A stretch of DNA of 64,000 bases, taken from positions 124,001 to 188,000 of the forward strand of contig NZ_BMVO01000009.1 in NCBI RefSeq assembly GCF_014650755.1, read 5' to 3'. Numbering within the stretch: position 1 is the first letter of the stretch; each line of letters begins with the position of its first letter. The position numbers and the translations under genes are program-made. Source of the DNA: Streptomyces chryseus. GTDB lineage: Bacteria > Actinomycetota > Actinomycetes > Streptomycetales > Streptomycetaceae. The notes beneath the pieces are model-generated. The model was not told the origin of the DNA. It made no database searches and worked only from the letters and a program-made list of their open reading frames with translations. Of the stretch, positions 52,494 to 60,955 are shown piece by piece.

Positions 52494-54110
52494 ATGACGG
52501 ACTCGCAGGCCCTCGCAGCCGCCCTCGGCACGAACCCCCTCGCCGCCGCCCCCGCAGGCGCGCGTACCGCGGCCGACGTGGTCACCCCCGAGGTGGTCGC
52601 CCAGCTCACGCGGGACGTGGTCGGCTCCGGCCGCACCGCCAACCACACGCCCCTCACCGGGGAGAAGCTGGCCGACCTGCCCGAGTCCACCCCCGAGGAC
52701 GTCGCCACAGCGTTCGACCGCGCCCGCGCCGCGCAGCCCGTCTGGGCGGCCGTACCCGTGCGACGGCGCGCCGCGATCCTGCTCCGCTTCCACGACCTCG
52801 TCCTGGAGCGGCAGGCCGAGGTGCTCGACCTGATCCAGCTGGAGACCGGCAAGGCCCGGCTGCACGCTCACGAGGAGATCCAGGCCGTCGCGATAGCCGC
52901 CCGCCACTACGGGCGCAAGGCAGCGTCGTACCTCAAGCCGAAGCGGCGCACCGGCGCGATCCCGACCCTGACCAAGGTCACCGAACTGCGCCAGCCGCGC
53001 GGTGTCGTCGGCCAGATCGCCCCCTGGAACTACCCCTTCGAGCTGTCGATCGGCGACGCGCTCCCCGCCTTCGTCTCGGGCAACGCCGTCGTGATGAAGC
53101 CGGACACCGAGACCGCGCTGACCGCCCTGTGGGCCCGCGACCTCCTCGTCGAGGCCGGTCTGCCCGCCGAGGTCTTCCAGGTCGTCCTCGGCGAAGGCCC
53201 GGTCGTCGGCCCCGAGATCGTCAAGCACGCCGACTACGTGTCGTTCACCGGCTCCACCCGCACCGGCCGCGAGGTCGCCCAGGGCGCCGCCGCCCGCCTC
53301 ATCGGCGTGTCCCTCGAACTGGGCGGCAAGAACGCCATGCTGGTCCTGGAGGACGCCGACGTCGAGAAGGCCGCGGCGGGCGCCGTCCGCGCCTGCTTCT
53401 CCTCCGCGGGGCAGCTGTGCATCTCCATCGAGCGGCTGTACGTCCACGCGTCGATCGCCGACGACTTCGTGGCCCGGTTCGCCGCCCGTACGAAGGCGAT
53501 GCGCCTCGGAGCCTCCCTCGCGTACGGCGCCGACATGGGCTCGCTCGCCGGCGAGCGGCAGCTGGAGAACGTCAAGCGCCACGTCGAGGAGGCCGTCGCC
53601 AAGGGCGCCACGCTCGTCGCCGGCGGTGTCGCCCGCCCCGACATCGGCCCGCTCTTCTTCGAGCCCACCATCCTGGACGGCGTCGAGGCGCCGATGGCGG
53701 TGTGCACCGAGGAGACCTTCGGCCCGGTCGTCTCCCTGTACCGGTTCACCGACGAGGACGAGGTCGTCGCGCAGGCCAACGCCACGCCGTACGGCCTCAA
53801 TTCGAGCGTGTGGACCAAGGACGCCAAGCGCGGCCACGCGGTCGCCGCCCGGCTGCGCACCGGCACGGTCAACATCAACGAGGGCTACGCACCCGCCTAC
53901 GGCAGCGTCCAGGCGCCGATGGGCGGCATGAAGGAGTCCGGCCTCGGCCGCCGGCACGGCTCCGAGGGCATCCTCAAGTACACCGAGGCCCAGACCGTCG
54001 CCCACCAGCGGCTGATCCCGATGGCGCCGTCCTTCGGCATGGACGACGAGAAGTACGCGGCGTTCATGAGCACCAGCCTGAAGGCACTCAAGGTCCTGCG
54101 TTTCCGCTGA
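52494..54110 (+). CDS. Succinate-semialdehyde dehydrogenase-type aldehyde dehydrogenase
   Basis: The 538-residue NAD(P)-dependent aldehyde dehydrogenase has APWNYPFELSIGDALPAF, the cofactor-loop SFTGSTRTGREV, catalytic Glu in LELGGKNAML and catalytic Cys in SSAGQLCISIERLYV. The C-terminal GGMKESGLGRRHG is typical. It is nearest to GabD2-like enzymes that act on succinate semialdehyde. It is followed 26 nt later by the GMC oxidoreductase gene, so the two may work on the same substrate chain (alcohol to aldehyde to acid). Confidence 0.9.
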   Translation: MTDSQALAAALGTNPLAAAPAGARTAADVVTPEVVAQLTRDVVGSGRTANHTPLTGEKLADLPESTPEDVATAFDRARAAQPVWAAVPVRRRAAILLRFHDLVLERQAEVLDLIQLETGKARLHAHEEIQAVAIAARHYGRKAASYLKPKRRTGAIPTLTKVTELRQPRGVVGQIAPWNYPFELSIGDALPAFVSGNAVVMKPDTETALTALWARDLLVEAGLPAEVFQVVLGEGPVVGPEIVKHADYVSFTGSTRTGREVAQGAAARLIGVSLELGGKNAMLVLEDADVEKAAAGAVRACFSSAGQLCISIERLYVHASIADDFVARFAARTKAMRLGASLAYGADMGSLAGERQLENVKRHVEEAVAKGATLVAGGVARPDIGPLFFEPTILDGVEAPMAVCTEETFGPVVSLYRFTDEDEVVAQANATPYGLNSSVWTKDAKRGHAVAARLRTGTVNINEGYAPAYGSVQAPMGGMKESGLGRRHGSEGILKYTEAQTVAHQRLIPMAPSFGMDDEKYAAFMSTSLKALKVLRFR

Positions 54111-54136
54111 TCCCAGCTTTTCCGACGAGGAGCGCC

Positions 54137-55951
54137 ATGTCACAGGAGAGCTCTGTCCGCAGCCAGGAGGCTGCGGACGATTCCGCGTACGACTACGACG
54201 TCATCGTGGTCGGGTCCGGCTTCGGCGGGTCCGTCTCCGCGCTGCGCCTGACGGAGAAGGGCTACCGGGTCGGCGTGCTCGAAGCGGGCCGCCGCTTCAC
54301 CCGCGCGACCCTGCCCAAGACCTCCTGGGACATCAAGAACTACCTGTGGGCGCCCGCGCTCGGCCTCTTCGGCATCCAGCGCGTGCACCTGCTCGGCAAC
54401 GTCATGGTCCTGGCCGGCGCGGGCGTGGGAGGCGGCTCCCTCAACTACGCCAACACGCTGTACGTACCCCCCGCTCCCTTCTTCCAGGACCGGCAGTGGG
54501 CGGACATCACCGACTGGCAGGCCGAGCTCGCCCCGTACTACGACCAGGCCAAACGCATGCTCGGGGTGCGCCTGAACCCGACCATGACGCCGTCCGACGT
54601 GCACCTGAAGGCGACCGCCGAGGCCATGGGAGTGGGGAGGAGCTTCCACATGGCACCGGTCGGCGTCTTCTACGGCGACGGCAAGGACGCCGACGGAAGC
54701 ACAACGGCCCGGCCCGGCGGGGAAGTTCCCGACCCCTACTTCGGCGGCGCCGGACCGTCCCGCACCGCCTGCACCGAGTGCGGCGAGTGCATGACCGGCT
54801 GCCGGCACGGCGCCAAGAACACCCTCAACGAGAACTACCTCTACCTGGCCGAGAAGGCCGGCGCCGTCGTCCACCCCATGACCTCCGTCGTCGGCCTCGC
54901 CGAGCACCCCGACGGCGGCTACCGCGTCGCCACCGTCCCGACCGACGCCCGCCGCAGGACCACGCCGCGCACCCTGCGCGCCCGCCGGGTCGTCGTCGCC
55001 GCCGGTACGTACGGCACGCAGACGCTCCTGCACACCATGAAGGACCGCGGCGACCTGCCCCGCGTCTCGGCGAGGCTCGGCGAACTGACCCGTACCAACT
55101 CCGAGGCCCTCGTCGGTTCGCAGACCACCGACCGCCGCTACCGCAGGAAGCACGGGGGCCGAAAGGCGGACTTCACCCGGGGCGTCGCCATCACGTCGTC
55201 GATCCACCCCAACGACAGCACCCACATCGAGCCGGTCCGTTACGGCAGGGGCTCCAACGCGATGGGCGCCCTGTCGATCCTCCAGGTGCCGTACGCCGAC
55301 AAGTTCCCGCGCGCCCTGGGCTGGCTCGGCAACGTCGCCCGGCACCCGGTCCTGACCGCGCGGTCGCTGTCCAACTACCGCTGGTCGGAGAAGACCATCA
55401 TCGGCCTGGTCATGCAGTCGCTGGACAACTCCTTGACGACGTACCGCAAACCGAGCGGCATCGGAAAGGGCCTGCTGACCGCCCGCCAGGGCCACGGCGC
55501 CCCGAACCCGAAGCAGATCCGCGAGGCGGGGCGGGCGGCGACGCTCCTCGCCGAGGAGATCAACGGCTTCGCCGGCAGCAACGTCGGTGAGCTCATGGGC
55601 ACGCCCCTGACCGCGCACTTCCTCGGCGGCTGCCCGATCGGGGCCACGCCGGAGCAGGGCGTCATCGACCCGTACCACCGGCTGTACGGGCACCCGGGCA
55701 TCTCGGTGGTCGACGGCTCGGCGGTCTCCGCCAACCTGGGGGTGAACCCGTCGCTGACCATCACCGCGCAGGCGGAGCGTGCCATGTCGTACTGGCCCAA
55801 CAAGGGCGAGCCGGACGTGCGCCCGGCGCAGGGCGCGGCGTACGAGCGCCTCGCGGCGGTCGAGCCGAAGGCGCCCGCGGTCCCGAAGGAGGCGTTCGGC
55901 GCGCTGAGGCTGCCGTTCCTCGGGATGCCGACGGTCCCGCCCAAGAGCTGA
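54137..55951 (+). CDS. GMC oxidoreductase with ferredoxin-like Cys motif (ChoD-like)
   Basis: The 604-residue FAD enzyme has VIVVGSGFGGSVSALRL near residue 22, VLAGAGVGGGSLNYAN, and the C-terminal FLGGCPIG and DGSAVSANLGVNPSLTITA. Cys at 212, 215, 218 and 222 (CTECGECMTGC) form a CX2CX2CX3C motif of the kind that binds a [4Fe-4S] cluster. It corresponds by position to choD near guaB3 in M. tuberculosis. The substrate may be a sterol or other hydroxy compound and is not assured. The ATG at 54137 follows GAGGAG. Confidence 0.88.
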   Translation: MSQESSVRSQEAADDSAYDYDVIVVGSGFGGSVSALRLTEKGYRVGVLEAGRRFTRATLPKTSWDIKNYLWAPALGLFGIQRVHLLGNVMVLAGAGVGGGSLNYANTLYVPPAPFFQDRQWADITDWQAELAPYYDQAKRMLGVRLNPTMTPSDVHLKATAEAMGVGRSFHMAPVGVFYGDGKDADGSTTARPGGEVPDPYFGGAGPSRTACTECGECMTGCRHGAKNTLNENYLYLAEKAGAVVHPMTSVVGLAEHPDGGYRVATVPTDARRRTTPRTLRARRVVVAAGTYGTQTLLHTMKDRGDLPRVSARLGELTRTNSEALVGSQTTDRRYRRKHGGRKADFTRGVAITSSIHPNDSTHIEPVRYGRGSNAMGALSILQVPYADKFPRALGWLGNVARHPVLTARSLSNYRWSEKTIIGLVMQSLDNSLTTYRKPSGIGKGLLTARQGHGAPNPKQIREAGRAATLLAEEINGFAGSNVGELMGTPLTAHFLGGCPIGATPEQGVIDPYHRLYGHPGISVVDGSAVSANLGVNPSLTITAQAERAMSYWPNKGEPDVRPAQGAAYERLAAVEPKAPAVPKEAFGALRLPFLGMPTVPPKS

Positions 55952-55964
55952 GCGGGCAGGCAAA

Positions 55965-55996
55965 AGGGGCTGCACCCCCCTCCGAGTGCAGCCCCT
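55965..55996. terminator. Terminator between the GMC and LAETG genes
   Basis: A perfect 11-bp stem (55965-55975 with 55986-55996) and a 10-nt loop between two convergent genes. Confidence 0.85.
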
Positions 55997-56043
55997 CGTG
56001 CCGGCTCTACCGGTGTGTCACCGGGTCACCAGGTTCGGCGATT

Positions 56044-57246
56044 TCACGCCTCCGAACCGGCCTTGCGGCGGCGTACGACGAACATCGCACCGACGCCGAG
56101 CGCCACGGCCGCGCCACCCGCGAGGGCGAACATCGGCATCGCGGACGAGGATCCGGTCTCGGCGAGGCTGCCGGTCACCGGGATCTCCTTGGCGCCGCCC
56201 TGCGGCTCCGGGGTGGGCACCGGGGTGCCGGCCGGCGGGTCGACCGGCTTGGGCTTGCCCGGGTTCTCGTTGTCGCTGCCCGCGGCGAGGACGTCGAACT
56301 CCCAGTACGCCATCGACGTACGGATGCACTCCTCGTCGGCGTCGATGTAGCCGCCGAAACCGATGGCGAAGCTCGCGCCGGCGGGGGCCTTCGCGCTGAT
56401 GTTCAGACGCAGCTCGATGTCGACGACGTCCTTGGCACCGAGCTCGGTCTGGCCGAGGAACTCCGGACCGCCCACTTCCTCCCAGGACTGCGTGCCCTCG
56501 TCGAAGTAGTCGAACTGCAGGTGGCTGCTCAGCCAGTCGTTCTCGTCGTCGCTCATCGACTCGTTGTCGACGAACGCGATCCACTGGACCTCACCGAGCG
56601 CGGCGTCGGTGGGGTTGGCGGCGGTCATCGTGAAGTTGTGCCAGCCGCTGCCGGCGACGATCTTGCCGGGCAGGCCGTCGATGCTCAGCTGGAGGTCGGA
56701 CTTGGGGTCGACGTAGTCGCCGTTCTCGTCGATCTCCGGCTCGCACGGCTGGTACTCGTCCGTCGGGTCCGCCGGGTCTTCCTCGCCGGGGTCGGTGCCG
56801 GGCTCCTCCGGCTCGCCGTCCGGGTCGGTCTCGCCGTCGGGGTCGGTCGCCGGGTCCGTGGCCGGGTCGGTCTCGCCGTCGGGGTCCGTGGCCGGGTCGG
56901 TCGCGGGGTCGGTGGCGGGGTCGGTCGCCGGGTCCGTCGCGGGGTCGGTGGCCGGGTCGGTCGCCGGGTCCGTCTCGTCCGCCGGGTCGGTCTCGCCGTC
57001 GGGGTCCGTCGCCGGGTCCGTCTCCGGGTTCTCGTCGGCCGGGTCCGTGTCGTCGGCCGGGTCGGTCGTGTCCGCCGGGTCCGTCTGCGGGTCCGTCTCC
57101 GGGGCCGGGTCGGTCGCGAGGCCCGGGTCGGTCTGCGTGGTGGAGGTGGGGTCACCGTCGGCGTGCGCGGCCGGCGCGGCCAGGAAGGCGGCGGGAGCTA
57201 TGACGGCCGTCGCGGCCGCGACGGCCATGGCACGGCGAAGCTTCAT
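56044..57246 (-). CDS. LAETG-anchored surface protein with Thr-Asp-Pro-Ala repeats
   Basis: The 400-residue protein has a signal peptide (MKLRRAMAVAAATAVIAPAA to AHA) and then about 120 residues of acidic TDPA-type repeats, seven ATDP in a row. A folded domain of about 150 residues follows (DLQLSIDGLPGKIVAGSGWHNFTMTAANP, two Cys). The end has a Pro-rich spacer, LAETG at 361-365, a hydrophobic helix and RRRK tail: the sorting signal read by class E sortases in Streptomyces. No sortase gene is in the window. The repeat arm probably extends the domain out from the wall. The ATG at 57246 follows GAGGT. Confidence 0.9.
   Translation of the reverse strand: MKLRRAMAVAAATAVIAPAAFLAAPAAHADGDPTSTTQTDPGLATDPAPETDPQTDPADTTDPADDTDPADENPETDPATDPDGETDPADETDPATDPATDPATDPATDPATDPATDPATDPDGETDPATDPATDPDGETDPDGEPEEPGTDPGEEDPADPTDEYQPCEPEIDENGDYVDPKSDLQLSIDGLPGKIVAGSGWHNFTMTAANPTDAALGEVQWIAFVDNESMSDDENDWLSSHLQFDYFDEGTQSWEEVGGPEFLGQTELGAKDVVDIELRLNISAKAPAGASFAIGFGGYIDADEECIRTSMAYWEFDVLAAGSDNENPGKPKPVDPPAGTPVPTPEPQGGAKEIPVTGSLAETGSSSAMPMFALAGGAAVALGVGAMFVVRRRKAGSEA
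56815..57115 (-). repeat. Coding tandem repeat (12-bp unit, Ala-Thr-Asp-Pro)
   Basis: Within the LAETG protein gene, runs of TDP-encoding 12-bp units, at their most regular about 56881-56972, vary only in codon third positions. The repeats are likely to expand and contract by slippage or recombination between strains. Confidence 0.85.
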
Positions 57247-57975
57247 GTAGACCTCAGAAAGTCTGGCGTGCCGCATGGATAGCAGCACGAGATGTGAGGG
57301 CCGCCGGGCTTGGGGGTGCACAGGTGGCCTTTGTTTCGCATGGATGACCTGTGACTGGCGTAAAGGGTTGCCCGGAAACTCACACGTTTCTCATGTGGTC
57401 TGCATCACAGCAGGTCGCGGGCGCCGGCGAGCGGGCCCGCGCACGAGCGAAGGGCCCCGCGGACGGGGGAGATCCGCGGGGCCCCAGGCCGTCAGCACCG
57501 GCGTCAGGGCAGCGCCGGTGCCGCGGGGGGCGGCGCCGGGGGGTGCGCCGCTGGCTTGTGCGAGGGAGCGCGCGAGGCGGGCGCGCTCCGGGGGTGCCGA
57601 CCGTGCGGCGGCCGTCCGGGGGACGGGGGCTGCCTTCGCATCGTGGGGGACGGCTCGCGACCCGCGCAACAGTTTCGACGACATCCCGGGGGTGAGGAGG
57701 GGACACGGCCGGCCGGTTCCGGGCGTCCCCGGAACCGACCGCCTTGGGTGACCGGGCTGCTGTCCCCTGCCGACCGGTCACGCGCGCCGGGGCGAGGTCC
57801 CACGACGCACTTGCAGTACGCCGCACGCCCCGGCGGAGCCACGCGTGGTTCTCTACCTGCGCGCCGCCCCTGGCTGGTGCGGACACCGGGACCAACGAAC
57901 GGCCACCGGGCCCGGTCACGCGCCGTACGGGTGAGGATGCGCCCGAACTCGGGTACGGCCGGCCCCGCACACCGC
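57247..57975. other. 729-nt region without a supported gene
   Basis: The first part is the upstream region of the LAETG gene and has lower GC around 57340-57400. A 12-bp hairpin with arms GGCCCCGCGGA-type and TCCGCGGGGCC lies at about 57451-57484. Open frames up to 204 codons exist on both strands but lack a ribosome-binding site, a conserved motif or a clear codon pattern. I see no gene I can support. Confidence 0.5.
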
Positions 57976-58281
57976 TCAGACACGGCCCCGGCACAGCTCC
58001 AGCATCGTCATCGCGAGCGCCGTGCCGGGCTTCCCCAGGGCGTCCCTGTAGTGGGCCAGGACCTCCATCTCGCGCGACAGGTTCACGCGGCGCCCGCCCG
58101 AACCGATGCGGGCTTCCTGGATGACGGCCGAGACCGCCATCCGTTCCTGGATCAGCCCGATGATCCTGTCGTCGAGCGAGTCGATGCGCTCCCGGGCGTG
58201 GCCGATCAGGCCCGCGGCCTCTTCGGTGCGGGCGCCGGTCTGCTCGGTGCGGGGGAGGGTGGTGGCGGTGGGGGTGCTCAT
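57976..58281 (-). CDS. Chorismate mutase (AroQ type II)
   Basis: The enzyme turns chorismate into prephenate, the entry step to Phe and Tyr. The 101-residue helical protein has the AroQ pattern: RERIDSLDDRIIGLIQERMAVSAVIQEAR with catalytic Arg/Lys positions, then NLSREMEVLAHYRDALG and the C-terminal helix. The ATG at 58281 follows AGGAG. Upstream a short peptide with Phe and Tyr codons and a strong hairpin look like a transcription attenuator. Confidence 0.88.
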   Translation of the reverse strand: MSTPTATTLPRTEQTGARTEEAAGLIGHARERIDSLDDRIIGLIQERMAVSAVIQEARIGSGGRRVNLSREMEVLAHYRDALGKPGTALAMTMLELCRGRV

Positions 58282-58344
58282 GTCCGTAACTCCTGGCGTG
58301 AAGGGGTACGGCTCCCCGGGGCGGCGAGGCCCGGAAACGACAGA

Positions 58345-58373
58345 GCGCCCCGGGCCTTGTCGGCCCGGGGCGC
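58345..58373 (-). terminator. Attenuator-type hairpin in the chorismate mutase leader
   Basis: A perfect 12-bp GC stem (58345-58356 with 58362-58373) and a 5-nt loop, followed on the minus strand by TCTGTCGTTT. It lies between the Phe/Tyr leader peptide and the gene, 63 nt before the ATG. That position fits premature termination when aromatic amino acids are plentiful. Confidence 0.7.
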
Positions 58374-58396
58374 CTGTGAAGTCGCTTGTCAGTAGC

Positions 58397-58468
58397 TCAA
58401 GCAGCTCGACCACGGCACCGGTCGGACCGGGTGCCATAGGTAAAGAGGAAGCTCAGCTGCTCGTGCAT
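58397..58468 (-). CDS. Putative Phe/Tyr leader peptide (23 aa)
   Basis: The peptide begins MHEQLSFLFTYGT and ends with Arg/Ala codons before TGA. Two Phe and one Tyr fall in a span of five residues (F-L-F-T-Y). CATACT on the minus strand (58480-58475) ends 6 nt before the ATG, so the peptide would start at the 5' end of a leaderless RNA. The stretch after the Tyr codon can form a GGCACC...GGTGCC hairpin. Ribosome stalling at F-L-F-T-Y under aromatic shortage would then favour antitermination. This is inference from sequence layout. Confidence 0.55.
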   Translation of the reverse strand: MHEQLSFLFTYGTRSDRCRGRAA

Positions 58469-58592
58469 GGGGCCAGTATGCCCGCCGCCGTCCGGCGGTC
58501 GCCGCAGGGGTTCGTATGGTGAGACGAAGCGAATGTCGCGTCCCCGTTAGAATTGACAGTCCCGACACCCTTCACCGCCGGAAGGCCGCCCC

Positions 58593-60176
58593 GTGCCAGC
58601 AGTGCCCCCCGCCGCCCCCGACGCCGTCCTCGTTGTCGACTTCGGCGCGCAGTACGCCCAGCTCATCGCCCGCCGTGTCCGTGAGGCCCGGGTCTACAGC
58701 GAGATCGTCCCCAGCACCATGCCGGTGGCGGAGATGCTGGCCAAGAACCCCAAGGCGATCATCCTCTCCGGCGGCCCGTCCTCCGTGTACGCCGAGGGTG
58801 CCCCGACCCTCGACCGTGAGATCTTCGAGGCCGGTGTGCCGGTCTTCGGCATGTGCTACGGCTTCCAGCTGATGGCCACCACGCTCGGCGGCGCCGTCGA
58901 CGACAACGGTGCGCGCGAGTACGGACGTACTCCTCTCTCCGTCTCCAAGGCCGGCTCCACGCTCTTCGAGGGCACCCCCACCGATCAGTCGGTCTGGATG
59001 TCGCACGGCGACGCCTGCTCCGCCGCGCCCGAGGGCTTCACCGTCACCGCGTCCACGGACGTCGTGCCGGTCGCCGCCTTCGAGAACGACGAGAAGAAGC
59101 TGTACGGCGTGCAGTACCACCCCGAGGTGATGCACTCCACGCACGGCCAGCAGGTCCTGGAGCACTTCCTCTACCGGGGCGCGGGCATCGAGCCCGACTG
59201 GACCACGCACAACGTCGTCGAGGAGCAGATCGCCTCGATCCGCGCGCAGGTGGGCACCAAGCGCGCGATCTGCGGCCTGTCCGGCGGCGTGGACTCCGCC
59301 GTGGCGGCGGCGCTCGTGCAGAAGGCCATCGGCGACCAGCTGACCTGCGTGTACGTCGACCACGGTCTGATGCGCAAGGGCGAGACCGAGCAGGTCGAGA
59401 AGGACTTCGTCGCGGCCACCGGCGTCCAGCTGAAGGTCGTCGACGCGCAGGAACGCTTCCTGAACGCGCTGGCCGGGGTCTCCGACCCCGAGGAGAAGCG
59501 GAAGATCATCGGTCGCGAGTTCATCCGCGTCTTCGAGCAGGCCCAGGCGGAGATCGTCGCCGAGGCCGGCGCGGAGGGCGAGGACGTCGCGTTCCTCGTG
59601 CAGGGCACGCTCTACCCGGACGTGGTCGAGTCCGGCGGCGGCACCGGCACCGCCAACATCAAGTCCCACCACAACGTGGGCGGCCTGCCCGACGACATCG
59701 AGTTCGAGCTCGTCGAGCCGCTGCGCCAGCTGTTCAAGGACGAGGTCCGGATGGTCGGCCAGGAGCTCGGCCTCCCCGAGGAGATCGTCCAGCGCCAGCC
59801 GTTCCCCGGCCCCGGCCTCGGCATCCGCATCGTCGGCGAGGTCACCAAGGAGCGCCTCGACCTGCTGCGCGACGCCGACGCGATCGCCCGCGAGGAGCTG
59901 ACGGCGGCCGGTCTCGACCGCGACATCTGGCAGTGCCCCGTCGTGCTGCTCGCGGACGTAAGGTCCGTGGGCGTCCAGGGTGACGGCCGGACGTACGGCC
60001 ACCCGATCGTGCTGCGCCCCGTCTCGTCCGAGGACGCGATGACGGCGGACTGGACGCGGATGCCGTACGACGTACTGGCGAAGATCTCGACCCGCATCAC
60101 CAACGAAGTCGCGGACGTCAACCGCGTGGTGCTCGACGTGACGAGCAAGCCGCCGGGCACGATCGAGTGGGAGTGA
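58593..60176 (+). CDS. guaA: GMP synthase (glutamine-hydrolysing)
   Basis: GuaA aminates XMP to GMP. It has 527 residues, with a class I glutaminase domain (Cys in GMCYGFQLMA, His-Glu in YHPEV) and an ATP pyrophosphatase domain (P-loop CGLSGGVDSAVAA). The C-terminal dimer domain ends DVTSKPPGTIEWE, the family end. It completes the guanine branch with guaB at 36509. Confidence 0.97.
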   Translation: MPAVPPAAPDAVLVVDFGAQYAQLIARRVREARVYSEIVPSTMPVAEMLAKNPKAIILSGGPSSVYAEGAPTLDREIFEAGVPVFGMCYGFQLMATTLGGAVDDNGAREYGRTPLSVSKAGSTLFEGTPTDQSVWMSHGDACSAAPEGFTVTASTDVVPVAAFENDEKKLYGVQYHPEVMHSTHGQQVLEHFLYRGAGIEPDWTTHNVVEEQIASIRAQVGTKRAICGLSGGVDSAVAAALVQKAIGDQLTCVYVDHGLMRKGETEQVEKDFVAATGVQLKVVDAQERFLNALAGVSDPEEKRKIIGREFIRVFEQAQAEIVAEAGAEGEDVAFLVQGTLYPDVVESGGGTGTANIKSHHNVGGLPDDIEFELVEPLRQLFKDEVRMVGQELGLPEEIVQRQPFPGPGLGIRIVGEVTKERLDLLRDADAIAREELTAAGLDRDIWQCPVVLLADVRSVGVQGDGRTYGHPIVLRPVSSEDAMTADWTRMPYDVLAKISTRITNEVADVNRVVLDVTSKPPGTIEWE

Positions 60177-60299
60177 CCCCCGCTCAGTAGTTTCCATGGT
60201 CAACGCCGATGCCGTCGCTCATTCGTTTGGGCGGCGGCATCGTCGTACCCGCTCGGTACGCTGGCCGCAGGCCCGAGAATCCCGTCCATGGGAGGAACC

Positions 60300-60890
60300 A
60301 TGACCGCTGAGCCGCTGCCCACCGAGATCTCGTGGCCGGTGCCGCCGCAGGACGGCTACACCGTGGACGACCTGCTGACGCTGCCCGACCTCCCGCCGCA
60401 CACCGAGCTGATCGACGGGAGCCTGGTTTTCGTGAGCCCGCAGAGGAGTTTCCACTCTCTGGCGATGTTCCTGCTGGAGACAGGCCTGCGCGCGACAGTC
60501 CCGAAGGATCTTCGGGTGCGGCGGGAGATGACGGTCGTCGTCGACAAGAGGCAGGGCCCCGAGCCCGATGTGTCGGTGATCCGCGCCGCGGCGGTGACCG
60601 ACTCGGAGGAGACCCACTACCGGGCCAAGGACGTGCTCCTCGCCGTGGAGGTGGTGTCCCCCGACTCCGAGAAGCGCGACCGTGAGCGCAAGCCGCAGAT
60701 CTACGCCCAGGGAGGCATCGCCCACTTCTGGCGGGTGGAACGCGGCGACGACGGCCGTCCGGCCGTGTACGTCTACGAACTCGACCCCGCCACCAAGGCG
60801 TACGGCCTTGTCGGCATCCACCACGATCGCCTGAAGCTGTCGGTTCCCTTCACCGTCGACATCGACCTGGCCGCGATCGACGAGCTGTAG
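60300..60890 (+). CDS. Uma2 family (PD-(D/E)xK nuclease-fold) protein
   Basis: The 196-residue protein has the Uma2/DUF820 pattern: YTVDDLLTLPDLPPHTELIDGSLV at the start and GPEPDVSVI, LLAVEVVSPDSEKRDRERKPQIYAQGG with the Asp, Glu-x-Val and Lys that form the restriction-endonuclease-like site. Streptomyces carry many paralogues of unknown function. The ATG at 60300 follows GGGAGGA. Confidence 0.9.
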   Translation: MTAEPLPTEISWPVPPQDGYTVDDLLTLPDLPPHTELIDGSLVFVSPQRSFHSLAMFLLETGLRATVPKDLRVRREMTVVVDKRQGPEPDVSVIRAAAVTDSEETHYRAKDVLLAVEVVSPDSEKRDRERKPQIYAQGGIAHFWRVERGDDGRPAVYVYELDPATKAYGLVGIHHDRLKLSVPFTVDIDLAAIDEL

Positions 60891-60955
60891 ACGCCTGCGC
60901 GATAAGCGGCAGACCCCCCTGTTCCTCGGCCGTACCGCACGGTAGCTTCCGCCCC

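Larger units (their letters stand above)
58282..58592. other. Divergent region between chorismate mutase and guaA (311 nt)
   Basis: It holds the leader peptide and attenuator hairpin on the minus side. On the guaA side, TAGAAT at 58548-58553 serves as a likely -10 about 40 nt before the guaA GTG; the -35 is poor. The segment CCCGTTAG around 58543-58550 recurs upstream of guaB. Confidence 0.6.

Noticed and set aside
56815..57115. Regularly repeated sequence considered as a CRISPR array
   Set aside because: The 12-bp units are contiguous, in frame and code for Thr-Asp-Pro-Ala in a surface protein. There are no spacers and no cas genes.
57391..57684. A 97-codon minus-strand frame (MSSKLLRGSRAV) in the region before the chorismate mutase gene
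   Set aside because: No ribosome-binding site, no recognised motif, low-complexity Pro/Arg/Ala content, and a terminator-like hairpin inside it.
57744..58124. Plus-strand frame of 126 codons opposite the chorismate mutase end
   Set aside because: It runs antisense to chorismate mutase and has no initiation signal or motif.
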